A DNA stretch of 64,000 nt from positions 86,008 through 150,007 of the forward strand of contig JBFIHG010000001.1 of NCBI GenBank assembly GCA_041601945.1. Direction: 5' to 3'. The position numbers and the translations under genes are program-made. The notes beneath the pieces are model-generated. The model saw nothing but the letters and a program-made list of their open reading frames with translations, did no database searches and was not told the DNA's origin. The DNA is from JBFJKD01 sp041601945. Its GTDB lineage: Bacteria > Pseudomonadota > Gammaproteobacteria > Pseudomonadales > Porticoccaceae. Position 1 is the stretch's first letter. Each line of letters begins with the position of its first letter. Shown in pieces: positions 36,145 through 44,692 of the stretch.

Positions 36145-36804
36145 TTATATGCCATGGAGAGATTTATGCGGCACACAATAACAATTCTTACCGCACTTCT
36201 GGTTGGCTGCTCTGGAGTAGGCCACGTCGCCACATCAGACCCCAACCGAAAAATAAACCAAGCCTACTCCCTGATGTCCCAGGATAGACTGCTTCTCGCC
36301 GAAGATATGATTCGTCAAGCATTGGTGAGTTTTGAGAGTGCTGGAGACAAGCCAGGCATGGCTGAGGCGTATAACGCTTATGGAAATCTGTATAAAAATG
36401 ATTTCTATATAAATGGTCGATGGAAGGCAAAATTCAAGGAGCTTGGCACATTTGATGGAACTTATATGAAGTCGATTGAGAACTTCTCGAAATGCCAGGA
36501 TTTATATAAGCAGATAGGTGATGGCTCTGGCGAAGCCAAGTGTTTACTCGGGGCCGGAAACGCTTATGGCTTAAGAGGTGAAACTAATAAAGCCTGTGAG
36601 CACTATAAAAATGCTCTCGCCACTTACAATAATGCCAAGCAGGCAGGTGGAAACTTTAAAGAACCACAAATGCTCACTGGATACGCAAATATGGGTGAGT
36701 TGATAGAGGCATTTATCAGCAAGGAAGGGTGTGGCATATAACAAGTCACTCCTGCCGACTGCCTACGTCGCTGGCGCTCCTTCGGCGGCGGCAGAGTTCA
36801 AACG
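36145..36804 (+). mobile_element. Solitary integron-type gene cassette
   Basis: A 660-bp unit with one ORF and an attC site at its 3' end. The left boundary GTTATATGCC (36144-36153) is the exact reverse complement of GGCATATAAC (36733-36742), where attC begins. That is what is expected if the circular cassette had joined these ends as the two arms of one attC. Both boundaries cut after G in G-TT. No integrase gene and no second attC are visible in the window. Confidence 0.7.
36166..36741 (+). CDS. Cassette-borne TPR-like lipoprotein
   Basis: A 191-residue protein with a short signal peptide and lipobox LLVGC, then helical repeats that read as tetratricopeptide units (around residues 30-75, 72-90 and 120-155; AYNAYGNLY and CEHYKNALATYNNAK are the clearest). 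It is likely anchored in the envelope and binds a partner protein. The ATG at 36166 has GGAGAG at 36156-36161; an ATG at 36154 would add four residues. The stop lies inside the attC left arm, as in many cassettes. Base composition is poorer in GC than neighbouring genes. Function unknown. Confidence 0.7.
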   Translation: MRHTITILTALLVGCSGVGHVATSDPNRKINQAYSLMSQDRLLLAEDMIRQALVSFESAGDKPGMAEAYNAYGNLYKNDFYINGRWKAKFKELGTFDGTYMKSIENFSKCQDLYKQIGDGSGEAKCLLGAGNAYGLRGETNKACEHYKNALATYNNAKQAGGNFKEPQMLTGYANMGELIEAFISKEGCGI

Positions 36805-36810
36805 TTATAA
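36736..36810 (+). mobile_element. attC recombination site
   Basis: Left core ATATAAC (36736-36742), right core GTTATAA (36804-36810). Between them ACTCCTGCCG and CGGCAGAGT pair as the inner arm with one extra unpaired C, the kind of extrahelical base used by integron integrases for strand choice. A short unpaired spacer (AAGTC) and a variable loop complete the structure. About 75 bp, in the normal size range. Confidence 0.75.
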
Positions 36811-37085
36811 GTTGTACTTCGCCTGTTTTAGTGGACATCTTCTGCTAGCTCAGGAGGTGGTCATTTAAGAGGTTCAAGCCCTTATCTCCTTTCGCTTGGT
36901 CATCGAATACTCTCGGATCTCCTGATTCTAGCTTGCGGTTTCCCTTAAATCGGGAGAGATTCAGTCCGTGTCTAGTTTATGCGGTTTACATCCCGGTTTA
37001 GGTATGAGCATAGCGGTATTCTTCTGGTTACTAGCAAACCGAATTCTGGTATAAATCGCCAGTATCACACCGAAAAGAGAACAGC
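36805..37085. other. Gap after attC, possible IS3-type end
   Basis: No gene seen. Bases 36813-36837 start TGTACTTC and end AGTGGACA, a TG...CA-bounded 25-mer that resembles IS3-family terminal repeats as I remember them. A transposase cannot be recognised in the following 250 bp, so it would be a remnant. This stretch also must hold the mltD promoter. Confidence 0.3.
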
Positions 37086-38600
37086 TTGAGAACAGTCCTC
37101 CTTATTGCGTTACTTTTTGCCAGTTTGCATGCCAGCGTGCATGCTGGCGCGGAGAATTTCCCCAGACCAGCGGTGCTGGAGCCCGCTGTACAGTTCTGGA
37201 TCAAGGTCTACACCCAGATCGCCACCAACCAGGGCTACATCCACGACGCCGCGGATATGTCGGTGGTGTACGAAACCGTGGACCTGTCGGCCTATGCGAG
37301 CAATACCGAGCAGGGCCGCCTTGTCGGCGACGCCAAATTGCGCATAGTCAAGGCGCTCACTGCTATTGCACAAGGCAAACGCTCCGGACTCAGCGCTACC
37401 GAGGCGCGGGTGCTGGCCGCGTGGCCGAAGGGAACCTCAGGCAAAACCTTCGCTGCGGCTGCGAATAATGTGCGTTTCCAGCTGGGCCAGGCGGATCGGT
37501 TCAGGGAGGGCCTGGTGCGCTCGGGACAGTGGAAGCCCCACATTCGCAGTACCCTGACCGAATACGGCCTACCGGCGGAGCTGGAGGTGTTGCCCCACGT
37601 CGAGTCGTCGTTCAACCCCGCTGCCTGGTCCAAGGTGGCGGCCGCTGGTATGTGGCAGTTTATGCCCGTCACTGCGCGAGACTTCATGCAAGTGGATCAT
37701 GTGGTGGACGAACGTATGGACCCCTTCGTCGCCACTGAGGGAGCGGTGAAACTACTGAAACGAAATTACGGCTTGACCGGAACCTGGCCGCTGGCCCTGA
37801 CCAGTTACAACCACGGCACGGGCGGCATGTTGCGCGCAGTGAAATTTGTTGGCAGCAGGGACATCGGCGCCATCGTACAAAAATACAATGGCGCCGCTTT
37901 TGGATTTGCTTCGCGCAATTTCTACGCATCGTTCCTGGCGGCGCTGGAAGTAGACCGCAATGCGGAGCGGTATTTCGGGCCCCTGCAGTTGGATGCGCCG
38001 ACCAATTACGACATGGTTGCCGTGGGCGAATATATTCCCGCGACGGCACTGGCACAATCCACGGGCATCAGCCTGGATGAACTGAGACAGCACAACCCGG
38101 CCCTGCTGGAACCGATCTGGAGCGGCGAGAAATACATTCCCCAGGGTTTTAGGGTCCGAGTTCCAAGGGCCCATCTGAGCGAACCGCTGCATAACCTGCT
38201 AGCCGCGCTGCCCCCCGAAGTATGCTTCACGCACCAGAAGCCCGACCTGGTACATAAGATTGCACCGGGTGATTCCCTGTCTACCATCGCCCGACGCTAT
38301 GGTACTTCGGTGTCGAAGCTTATGGCCCTCAACGGGTTGCGCAGCAACACTATTCGCGCCGGCAGGACGCTGATCCTGCCGGGCAATGTAGTGTCGGAGC
38401 CGCAGGTCGCGAGCAGGATCTCTTCGGTCCTACAGGCTCGAACAGGCCCTACGGAATATGTAATCAAGCGCGGGGATTCCCTGTGGAGCATCGCCCGGCT
38501 CTTTAAGGTGTCACCGCAGCAACTGGTCGCGTGGAACGGAATATCCACCGATACACTCCTGAAGCCGGGGCAGAAGCTGAAAATAGCTCGCGCTGGATAG
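37086..38600 (+). CDS. mltD: Membrane-bound lytic transglycosylase D with two LysM
   Basis: Cleaves peptidoglycan with anhydromuramyl ends in the periplasm. Signal peptide (to about residue 20), then an SLT catalytic domain with Glu173 in PHVESSFNP and the WQFMP and SYNHGTGGM motifs. Two LysM peptidoglycan-binding repeats end the protein (about 389-432 and 457-501). 504 aa. It starts with TTG at 37086; I see no better in-frame start. The signal peptide lacks an obvious lipobox, unlike E. coli MltD. Confidence 0.9.
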   Translation: MRTVLLIALLFASLHASVHAGAENFPRPAVLEPAVQFWIKVYTQIATNQGYIHDAADMSVVYETVDLSAYASNTEQGRLVGDAKLRIVKALTAIAQGKRSGLSATEARVLAAWPKGTSGKTFAAAANNVRFQLGQADRFREGLVRSGQWKPHIRSTLTEYGLPAELEVLPHVESSFNPAAWSKVAAAGMWQFMPVTARDFMQVDHVVDERMDPFVATEGAVKLLKRNYGLTGTWPLALTSYNHGTGGMLRAVKFVGSRDIGAIVQKYNGAAFGFASRNFYASFLAALEVDRNAERYFGPLQLDAPTNYDMVAVGEYIPATALAQSTGISLDELRQHNPALLEPIWSGEKYIPQGFRVRVPRAHLSEPLHNLLAALPPEVCFTHQKPDLVHKIAPGDSLSTIARRYGTSVSKLMALNGLRSNTIRAGRTLILPGNVVSEPQVASRISSVLQARTGPTEYVIKRGDSLWSIARLFKVSPQQLVAWNGISTDTLLKPGQKLKIARAG

Positions 38601-38765
38601 CACGAGAGCAATTTCTGTCCGTTTCAAGCCTCAGCGAGTTTGTTTCTGTCGCGATTTTTGGAGCGACACCCAACATAAGAAACGCAATATAAAAATCGCT
38701 CAATTCCGACCTCGAAAAACCCTGCGGCGCTACGCGTTTGTTCCCCCGGCGGCGCGGGTTAAACT

Positions 38766-38790
38766 AGAGGTTATGTGTCACATAACCTCT
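38766..38790 (+). promoter_or_regulatory. Perfect 25-bp dyad before the MAPEG gene
   Basis: AGAGGTTATGTG (38766-38777), one base, then CACATAACCTCT (38779-38790): a perfect 12-bp inverted repeat. It ends exactly where the ribosome site GGGAGG (38791-38796) begins. It could be a repressor operator or a leader hairpin that governs translation. Confidence 0.55.
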
Positions 38791-38803
38791 GGGAGGATAA
38801 TTT

Positions 38804-39229
38804 ATGACCGTGCCAATGTGGGCGTTACTGGGGTTTGCGGCCTGGACGATAGTGTTGCTGCTTTTTACCGTCGGGGTGTATCGCTGGAGCCGGATTCTCA
38901 CTGGGCGAGTGCCGATACGAAATTTTCGGGCAGATAGCGTTGAGGGGGATGACTGGTATAAGCGCGCGATGCGGGCTCACGTAAACTGTGTCGAAAACCT
39001 TCCGGTATTTGCGGTCATTGTGTTCGCACTTTTCGCCAGTGGCGCCGGTGGATCTGTCATCAATTATTTATCGGCAGGCATTCTGGTGGCGCGCATCGTA
39101 CAATCGTTGATACACGTGTGCCTGGTGCAAACTAACGCCGTGGTGGTGGCGCGCTTTATATTCTATTTTGTCCAGATTATCAGCTTTCTTACGCTTATCG
39201 TCATGATTGTGCGTTTTGAGGTAAATTGA
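38804..39229 (+). CDS. MAPEG family membrane protein
   Basis: A 141-residue, four-helix membrane protein (about 5-28, 62-82, 84-104 and 118-140) of the MAPEG type, glutathione-linked enzymes or relatives. The RAMRAHVNCVENLPVF segment, with the conserved Arg/Asn/Glu, is the family signature. The bacterial substrate is unknown. ATG with GGGAGG 7 bases before it, directly behind the 25-bp dyad. Confidence 0.82.
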   Translation: MTVPMWALLGFAAWTIVLLLFTVGVYRWSRILTGRVPIRNFRADSVEGDDWYKRAMRAHVNCVENLPVFAVIVFALFASGAGGSVINYLSAGILVARIVQSLIHVCLVQTNAVVVARFIFYFVQIISFLTLIVMIVRFEVN

Positions 39230-39398
39230 AGGGTGCAATACTTTTGAGATTAACGGTACCCCACTCGATTGATCCGCTAATAACCCCGCAGAAGAAAAGC
39301 CTACCCGTATTGACGTTCGGCAATACGGCCGCGTAAGTTAAGGCAAGGGTTTGTTAGTGTAATGTACTGGCGAGAACAGATGAGCAGGAGTTCCGGTG

Positions 39399-40895
39399 AT
39401 GAGTCCACAGGCTGAGGCTAATGCGGATCACAATATCCGCCCTGACTACGACCAGGTGATTCAGGATATCGCCGACTACGTACTCAATTATCAAATTGAT
39501 TCAGCGGAGGCGATGAACACCGCCCGCAACTGCCTGATGGATACGCTGGGCTGCGGGTTGTTGGCGTTGCAGTTCCCGGAGTGTGTCCGCCACCTAGGTC
39601 CGTTGGTGGAGGGTACGGTGGTGCCGAATGGTGCGCGGGTGCCGGGCACGACTTTTCGCATGGACCCGGCGAAAGCTGCCTGGGATATCGGCTGTACCAT
39701 TCGTTGGCTGGATTACAACGACACCTGGCTGGCTGCGGAGTGGGGCCACCCATCGGACAATCTGGGCGGTATTCTTGCGATCTGCGATTATATTTCCCAG
39801 TGTAATGCAGGCGCTGACAAACTACCGCTGACAATGAAAATCGTTCTCGAAGCGATGGTGATGGCCCACGAAATTCAGGGTGTGATAGCGCTGGAAAACA
39901 GTTTTAACCGGGTCGGACTGTGTCACGTGTTACTGGTGCGGGTAGCTTCAACGGCGGTGGTGTGCAAATTGATGGGTGGGAACCGGGAGCAGATTATGGC
40001 TGCCCTGTCCCAGGCCTGGGTGGATGGCTCGGCGTTGCGCACTTACCGCCACGCGCCAAATGCAGGTTCGCGCAAGTCCTGGGCTGCGGGGGATGCCACT
40101 TCCCGCGCAGTACGTCTGGCGGATATGAGCATGCGCGGTGAGATGGGTATTCCGGGAGTGCTGACGGCGCGGCAATGGGGTTTTTATGATGTGGCGTTTA
40201 GTCATACCTGCGTGGACCTAAAACTCAAGGCGTCAGCAGAGCGGCAGTTTAAATTTCAGCGCGGGTATGGCAGTTATGTGATGGAGAATATCCTGTTCAA
40301 AATTTCCTTCCCGGCGGAATTTCACGCCCAGACGGCCTGCGAGGCGGCGGTGATTTTGCACCTGCAGGTGAAAGACCGTTTGCAGGAAATCGAAACAATT
40401 GTCATCACCACCCACGAGTCGGCGATTCGTATTATCTCTAAGGTCGGTGCTCTGGCAAATTCTGCAGACCGGGACCACTGCCTGCAATACATGACGGCGG
40501 TGCCGCTAATTTTCGGGAAACTGGAGGCGACCCACTACGCGGACAGTTTCCATGCCGCCAACCCGTTAATTGATGAATTACGTGCAAAAATGCAAATTGT
40601 GGAGGAGCCACGCTACTCGCGTGACTATCACGATCCGGACAAGCGCTCTATTGCTAACGCAGTGCAGGTATTTTTTAAGGATGGCAGCGCCACAGCAAAG
40701 GTTGAGGTGGAATATCCACTGGGGCATCGCCGTCGCCGCGCTGAGGGAATTCCGCTGCTGGAGGAGAAATTCAAGCGTAATCTGGCCACCTGTTTCCCTC
40801 CATCAAGGTGCAGGGAAATTTTTGCGTTGTGTCAGGATCAGGCTCAGCTGGAGGCAACTCCGGTGCATGAATTTATGGATTTATTGATGGCCTAA
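39399..40895 (+). CDS. prpD: 2-methylcitrate dehydratase (MmgE/PrpD family)
   Basis: The cofactor-independent dehydratase of the methylcitrate cycle, 498 aa. Seen: ARNCLMDTLGCGLLAL, WLDYNDTWLAAEWGHPSDNLG, ENSFNRVG and HDPDKRSIANAVQVFF, all PrpD features. The ATG at 39399 (GCAGGAG at 39384-39390) is preferred to the adjoining GTG at 39396. It duplicates the AcnD/PrpF step and is cut off from the prp operon by the cassette, mltD and MAPEG genes, so it needs its own promoter. Confidence 0.93.
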   Translation: MSPQAEANADHNIRPDYDQVIQDIADYVLNYQIDSAEAMNTARNCLMDTLGCGLLALQFPECVRHLGPLVEGTVVPNGARVPGTTFRMDPAKAAWDIGCTIRWLDYNDTWLAAEWGHPSDNLGGILAICDYISQCNAGADKLPLTMKIVLEAMVMAHEIQGVIALENSFNRVGLCHVLLVRVASTAVVCKLMGGNREQIMAALSQAWVDGSALRTYRHAPNAGSRKSWAAGDATSRAVRLADMSMRGEMGIPGVLTARQWGFYDVAFSHTCVDLKLKASAERQFKFQRGYGSYVMENILFKISFPAEFHAQTACEAAVILHLQVKDRLQEIETIVITTHESAIRIISKVGALANSADRDHCLQYMTAVPLIFGKLEATHYADSFHAANPLIDELRAKMQIVEEPRYSRDYHDPDKRSIANAVQVFFKDGSATAKVEVEYPLGHRRRRAEGIPLLEEKFKRNLATCFPPSRCREIFALCQDQAQLEATPVHEFMDLLMA

Positions 40896-41115
40896 CCTTT
40901 CTGTCTGAGAGTCCCAGCGGGCTACAAATCTTTGCGAAACATTGGGGCCTGTTCATTTAAACCTCGATCTGTCTCTTAGAAATACCATTTTTTCATCCCA
41001 AATCCCCGACCGCTCCTTTATGGCTGCCAATTTTTCCCGTGAGAACCTTAACTTACGCCCAATGTGGGCGCAGTTAATAACCGTCGGGATAAGTAAATTC
41101 GATAGCCGTTGGTAC

Positions 41116-41142
41116 TCAAGATTTACCCCTTTACGCCGATAA
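41116..41142 (+). promoter_or_regulatory. Sigma-28 (FliA) flagellar promoter
   Basis: TCAAGATT (41116-41123, 6/8 of the TAAAGTTT consensus), an 11-bp spacer, then a perfect GCCGATAA (41135-41142). It lies 26 bp before the pomA ATG, in the class III flagellar position. Confidence 0.8.
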
Positions 41143-41167
41143 CGGGGTTACTGCAAAGGAGCTATCT

Positions 41168-41938
41168 ATGGATTTGGCAACCTTGGTCGGGCTGGTGGGG
41201 GCGATGGGTGTGGTTATGGCCTCAATTGTCCTTGGCGGCTCGCCGTTGATATTTTTTAACATTCCTTCCCTGATTATTGTATTTGGGGGAACCTTCCTGG
41301 TGGTGTTGATGAAGTTTAGCATCGCCCAGTTTATCAATGCATTCAAGGTGGCCCTTAAGGCGTTTGTATCCAAACAGCAGTCTCCCGAACTGTTGATTCC
41401 AGAAATCGTGAGTCTGGCGGAAGTCGCTCGGAAAGAAGGCATGTTGGCTCTGGAAGGGCGGGAAATCAGCAATGCTTTTCTGGACGAAGGTATCAAGATG
41501 CTGATCGACGGTCACAATCGGGAGGTGATTCAAACTCTCATGCACAAAGATTTACAGCAAACGGTGGAGCGCCACAAATGGGGTGCCAAAGTGTTTACAG
41601 CAACCGGTGATGTGGCGCCGGCTATGGGTATGATTGGCACACTGATTGGCCTGGTGCAGATGTTGTCGGCAATGGATGACCCCAAGGCGATCGGTCCGGC
41701 TATGGCTGTGGCCCTGCTCACCACCCTCTACGGCGCAATGTTTGCAAATATGGTGGCCATACCCATAGCCGACAAACTCACCTTGCGTAAAAGCGAAGAG
41801 GGCTTGTTGAAGGCAATCTGTATTGACGGGGTACTGGCCATTCAGGAAGGTAAAAATCCCCGTGTAATCGACTCCATGTTGAAGGCCTACCTGGCGCCAT
41901 CAAAACGCGCTGTCGAGTCCAGCGAGCAGCCAGCTTAA
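41168..41938 (+). CDS. pomA: Sodium-type flagellar stator protein PomA
   Basis: Four-helix stator subunit that couples ion flow to flagellar rotation. 256 aa: DLATLVGLVGAMGVVMASI helix, GGTFLVVLM helix, a cytoplasmic loop with charged residues, and the paired helices with DVAPAMGMIGTLIGLV and AVALLTTLYGAMFANMVA. The N-terminus and length favour the PomA/MotC branch over proton-type MotA, but sodium use is inferred. AAAGGAG lies at the right distance. First gene of an operon with pomB and a PilZ gene. Confidence 0.9.
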   Translation: MDLATLVGLVGAMGVVMASIVLGGSPLIFFNIPSLIIVFGGTFLVVLMKFSIAQFINAFKVALKAFVSKQQSPELLIPEIVSLAEVARKEGMLALEGREISNAFLDEGIKMLIDGHNREVIQTLMHKDLQQTVERHKWGAKVFTATGDVAPAMGMIGTLIGLVQMLSAMDDPKAIGPAMAVALLTTLYGAMFANMVAIPIADKLTLRKSEEGLLKAICIDGVLAIQEGKNPRVIDSMLKAYLAPSKRAVESSEQPA

Positions 41939-41960
41939 GCCCGCGAAACTGAGGTAGGAG

Positions 41961-42992
41961 ATGATTGAATTCGGCGGTGGGGATGATGACGATAAACCGC
42001 CAGGACTGCCTGCGTGGATGGCCACGTTTGCGGATTTGATGTCGCTTCTGATGTGCTTCTTTGTGTTACTGCTGGCATTCTCCGAGATGGATGCACAGAA
42101 GTACAAACAGGTGGCGGGCTCCATGAAGGAGGCGTTCGGCGTTCAGAATCAGGTCAAGGCTAAGGATATACCTAAAGGTACCAGTATTATTGCCCAGGAA
42201 TTCAGCCCCGGGCGACCGGCACCGACACCGATGAGTGTGGTCAACCAGTTTACGGTGGACTCGACCAAGCAAACCCTGGATATACGGGTGGAAAAGCCCG
42301 GTATCAACGAACAGGTAGGCAAGGGCAATGGGGTAGATGCGCCGGGTGAATCTGCGAAACGTTTACTGGTGGATAAATTAAAGGGTCTGATTGATGAAAC
42401 AGCACAGGACGCACTTAAGTTAAGCGAAAAACTCTATGAAGAAGTCGAGGCGGGAAAAGTTGAGATAGTAGCATCCGGTCGTTCGATCACTATCAGAATT
42501 CGTGAAAAATGGTCGTTTCCTTCGGGATCCGCAGTTTTGAATTCGGGTTTTATTCCAGTGATGGCAAAGCTGCGGGAGGTACTGAAAGACATTCATGGAA
42601 AAATCGCCGTGGAGGGGCACACCGATGACGTGCCTATTGCAAACTATCAATTCAGATCTAATTGGGAACTGTCGTCCTCCCGCGCCCTGACCGTGACCCA
42701 CGAATTGTTGCGCGATGGGATGATCGACGACCGACGTATGGTACTTATCGGGTACGCCGACACGATGCCGCTGGAGGACAACGACACGGACGAACATCGC
42801 GGTCGCAACCGTCGGGTGGAAATCGTCATTCGCCAGGGGCTCGACGGTGAAACGTCTGCGGAACTGAATAAATTGAAACAGTCGGAGCAAGAGTTGCTGC
42901 GCTCGTTAAAACTCGAACAAAATCCGAATTCGCTTACTCTGGACGCTGCGCCCAATGCGCCAGATCAAGAAGAGGACGTAATCCGTGGTTAA
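41961..42992 (+). CDS. pomB: Sodium-type flagellar stator protein PomB
   Basis: Single-helix stator subunit. The ion-carrying Asp25 lies in TFADLMSLLMCFFVLLLAFSE, with a plug region just after it. The C-terminal OmpA-like peptidoglycan-binding domain has FPSGSAVL, VEGHTDDVP and RNRRVEIVI. 343 aa, longer than MotB of E. coli and usual for PomB. It starts 22 bp after pomA and overlaps the pilZ gene by 8 bp. Confidence 0.92.
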   Translation: MIEFGGGDDDDKPPGLPAWMATFADLMSLLMCFFVLLLAFSEMDAQKYKQVAGSMKEAFGVQNQVKAKDIPKGTSIIAQEFSPGRPAPTPMSVVNQFTVDSTKQTLDIRVEKPGINEQVGKGNGVDAPGESAKRLLVDKLKGLIDETAQDALKLSEKLYEEVEAGKVEIVASGRSITIRIREKWSFPSGSAVLNSGFIPVMAKLREVLKDIHGKIAVEGHTDDVPIANYQFRSNWELSSSRALTVTHELLRDGMIDDRRMVLIGYADTMPLEDNDTDEHRGRNRRVEIVIRQGLDGETSAELNKLKQSEQELLRSLKLEQNPNSLTLDAAPNAPDQEEDVIRG

Positions 42993-43569
42993 TTCCGAAA
43001 GGCGACGTTATTTCCGTATCAACGATACGATTGGGCTCAGATACCGTATTAGCGACGGTAATGCTAATCAGGTGCCCACCGATTGCGACGGGCAGCTGCA
43101 GATGACTGCGCCGCATATTTTGCAGGGAATCGATCGCGAACTAAATACCGTCATCAATACACTGTGGCGGGAACAGCCGGTGGCCGCTTCGGCGATAGCC
43201 CTGCTGAATAGAAAATTGGCCGTACTTGCCGCGGAGATTGATATGGATGACTGCCAGTATGATGTCAATGGACTGGTGCATGAGGAGATGGAGGTTGGGC
43301 TCAGCGGTTGTGGTATTGGTTTTGCGTGTACCGAAGCGTTTCAGCGCGGTCAGGTACTGGATTTGTTTATTACGTTGAAACCGTCCAACGTCAATTTGAC
43401 ATTGATCGGTACCGTCATTGATTGCGAGCGTCGTCAGGACGATGCGCGGCCGTACTGGTTACGACTGGATTTTGTGGATCTCAATAAAAATACGGAAGAG
43501 CAATTGATTCAACATATCGTGCAGCGTCAGGGAGTGCAGTTGGGTACTCGCTTCGGACGTACTGTTTAA
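42985..43569 (+). CDS. PilZ domain protein linked to the stator
   Basis: A 194-residue cytoplasmic protein. The N-terminal RRRYFR gives the c-di-GMP-binding RxxxR (Arg7, Arg11); the second half has the SxxG part of the other motif (Ser107, Gly110), but Gly105 replaces the usual Asp/Asn. A helical stretch (about 48-90) separates the two. It overlaps pomB by 8 bp with a GTG start, so it is coupled to stator synthesis. A role as c-di-GMP brake or adaptor of the motor is likely but inferred. Confidence 0.8.
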   Translation: MVNSERRRYFRINDTIGLRYRISDGNANQVPTDCDGQLQMTAPHILQGIDRELNTVINTLWREQPVAASAIALLNRKLAVLAAEIDMDDCQYDVNGLVHEEMEVGLSGCGIGFACTEAFQRGQVLDLFITLKPSNVNLTLIGTVIDCERRQDDARPYWLRLDFVDLNKNTEEQLIQHIVQRQGVQLGTRFGRTV

Positions 43570-43744
43570 GTCATCTGTCTGGGACACATGTTGTGCTTGC
43601 AACCGTCAGGCGTGGGGTATCATCGGTCACAATTTTCAGTCGAATACACGGACATCGCCCTGTTGTCTGGGGGATAATGCCAGGCTGGTTAATCGACGGT
43701 TAGTGTCGGTTGGTTGTGTGCGGTGCGTACTGAGGAATTAACGT

Positions 43745-44593
43745 TTGAATGTAGAAGTTGTTTTACCCGCGGGGGAATTTGCCCGCGATAGCGCAGTATG
43801 GCAGGTCAGCGATGATACCTGGGAAGCTGAATTAAGTGCCGGTTGGTGTCTCGGCGAAATTGTTAACGGCGGCTATGTGATGGCGGTGGCGGCACGGGCA
43901 CTGTCCGCAGCGTTGCCCCACAAGGATCCTCTGACAGTAACTGCCTATTATCTGGCCCGCGCGGTGCCGGGCCCTGCACAGTGTGTAGTGGAGGTATTGC
44001 GCACCGGTGGTTCCGTTTCGCAAGGGATGGTGAAGGTGCTGCAAAATGGTGAAATCAAGGTTCAGCTGGTCGCTATTTTTACCGATCGTAAGCGGCTGGC
44101 CGGCGTCGATTGTGTGTTGGAAAAAATACCGGAAATGCCGACTTATGAAGAATGCCTGTCCGCGCCTTGTCCGCCGAGCTTAACCTACCGGCAACGGGTG
44201 GTACAAAAAATGTCGCCCGCCAATGTGCGCTCCTTACAGGGTGAGCCAGATGGCAGTGGGCGCTGGTTGGGCTGGACAGCCTTTGCTGATGCCAGTGCCA
44301 TCGACGGGTTTGGGCTATTGCTGTTTGCGGACGGGTTTCCACCGCCGCCGTTTACCCTGTATGGACCATCAGGCTGGGTGCCGACCCTGGAGTTGACCGT
44401 GCAAATTCATGGTTTGCCTGCGCCCGGACCCCTGCGCTGTATGTTTAAGAGCGATATCATCAAAAATGGTGTTGTCGAGGAGCAGGGTTTGATCTGGGAC
44501 AGCGCCGATCAGTTGGTGGTAGGTTGCCGACAAACCGCCATGTTGCGGATATCGCCACAGGCTGGCGGCCAAAAATGGGGCGTTGCGGATTAG
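43745..44593 (+). CDS. TesB-like acyl-CoA thioesterase (double hotdog)
   Basis: A 282-residue member of the thioesterase-like superfamily with two hotdog halves. GEIVNGGYVMAVAARAL is the first-half helix; DASAIDGFGLLLFADGFPPP contains the Asp and F-P pattern of the second half, and TVQIHGLPAPG follows. It would hydrolyse acyl-CoA, substrate length unknown. TTG start with GAGGA 9 bases before it. The neighbours on both sides are unrelated, although acyl-CoA genes follow at 45.7 and 48.5 kb. Confidence 0.75.
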   Translation: MNVEVVLPAGEFARDSAVWQVSDDTWEAELSAGWCLGEIVNGGYVMAVAARALSAALPHKDPLTVTAYYLARAVPGPAQCVVEVLRTGGSVSQGMVKVLQNGEIKVQLVAIFTDRKRLAGVDCVLEKIPEMPTYEECLSAPCPPSLTYRQRVVQKMSPANVRSLQGEPDGSGRWLGWTAFADASAIDGFGLLLFADGFPPPPFTLYGPSGWVPTLELTVQIHGLPAPGPLRCMFKSDIIKNGVVEEQGLIWDSADQLVVGCRQTAMLRISPQAGGQKWGVAD

Positions 44594-44633
44594 CATTGCG
44601 ATAAAAACTCTCCCGGCGAGGGGCTAATTTTTT

Positions 44634-44639
44634 TATAAT
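44634..44639 (+). promoter_or_regulatory. Candidate -10 box before trhO
   Basis: TATAAT within a T-rich run, 54 bp before the ATG at 44693. No convincing -35 at normal spacing. Confidence 0.3.
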
Positions 44640-44692
44640 GCCGGTTTGCCCCTGATAGCGTACGCCGTATGGTGGCCCGGATAACCAATTCC

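Noticed and set aside
40942..41142. A 66-residue frame before pomA
   Set aside because: It runs through the sigma-28 promoter, has no ribosome site and no family pattern.
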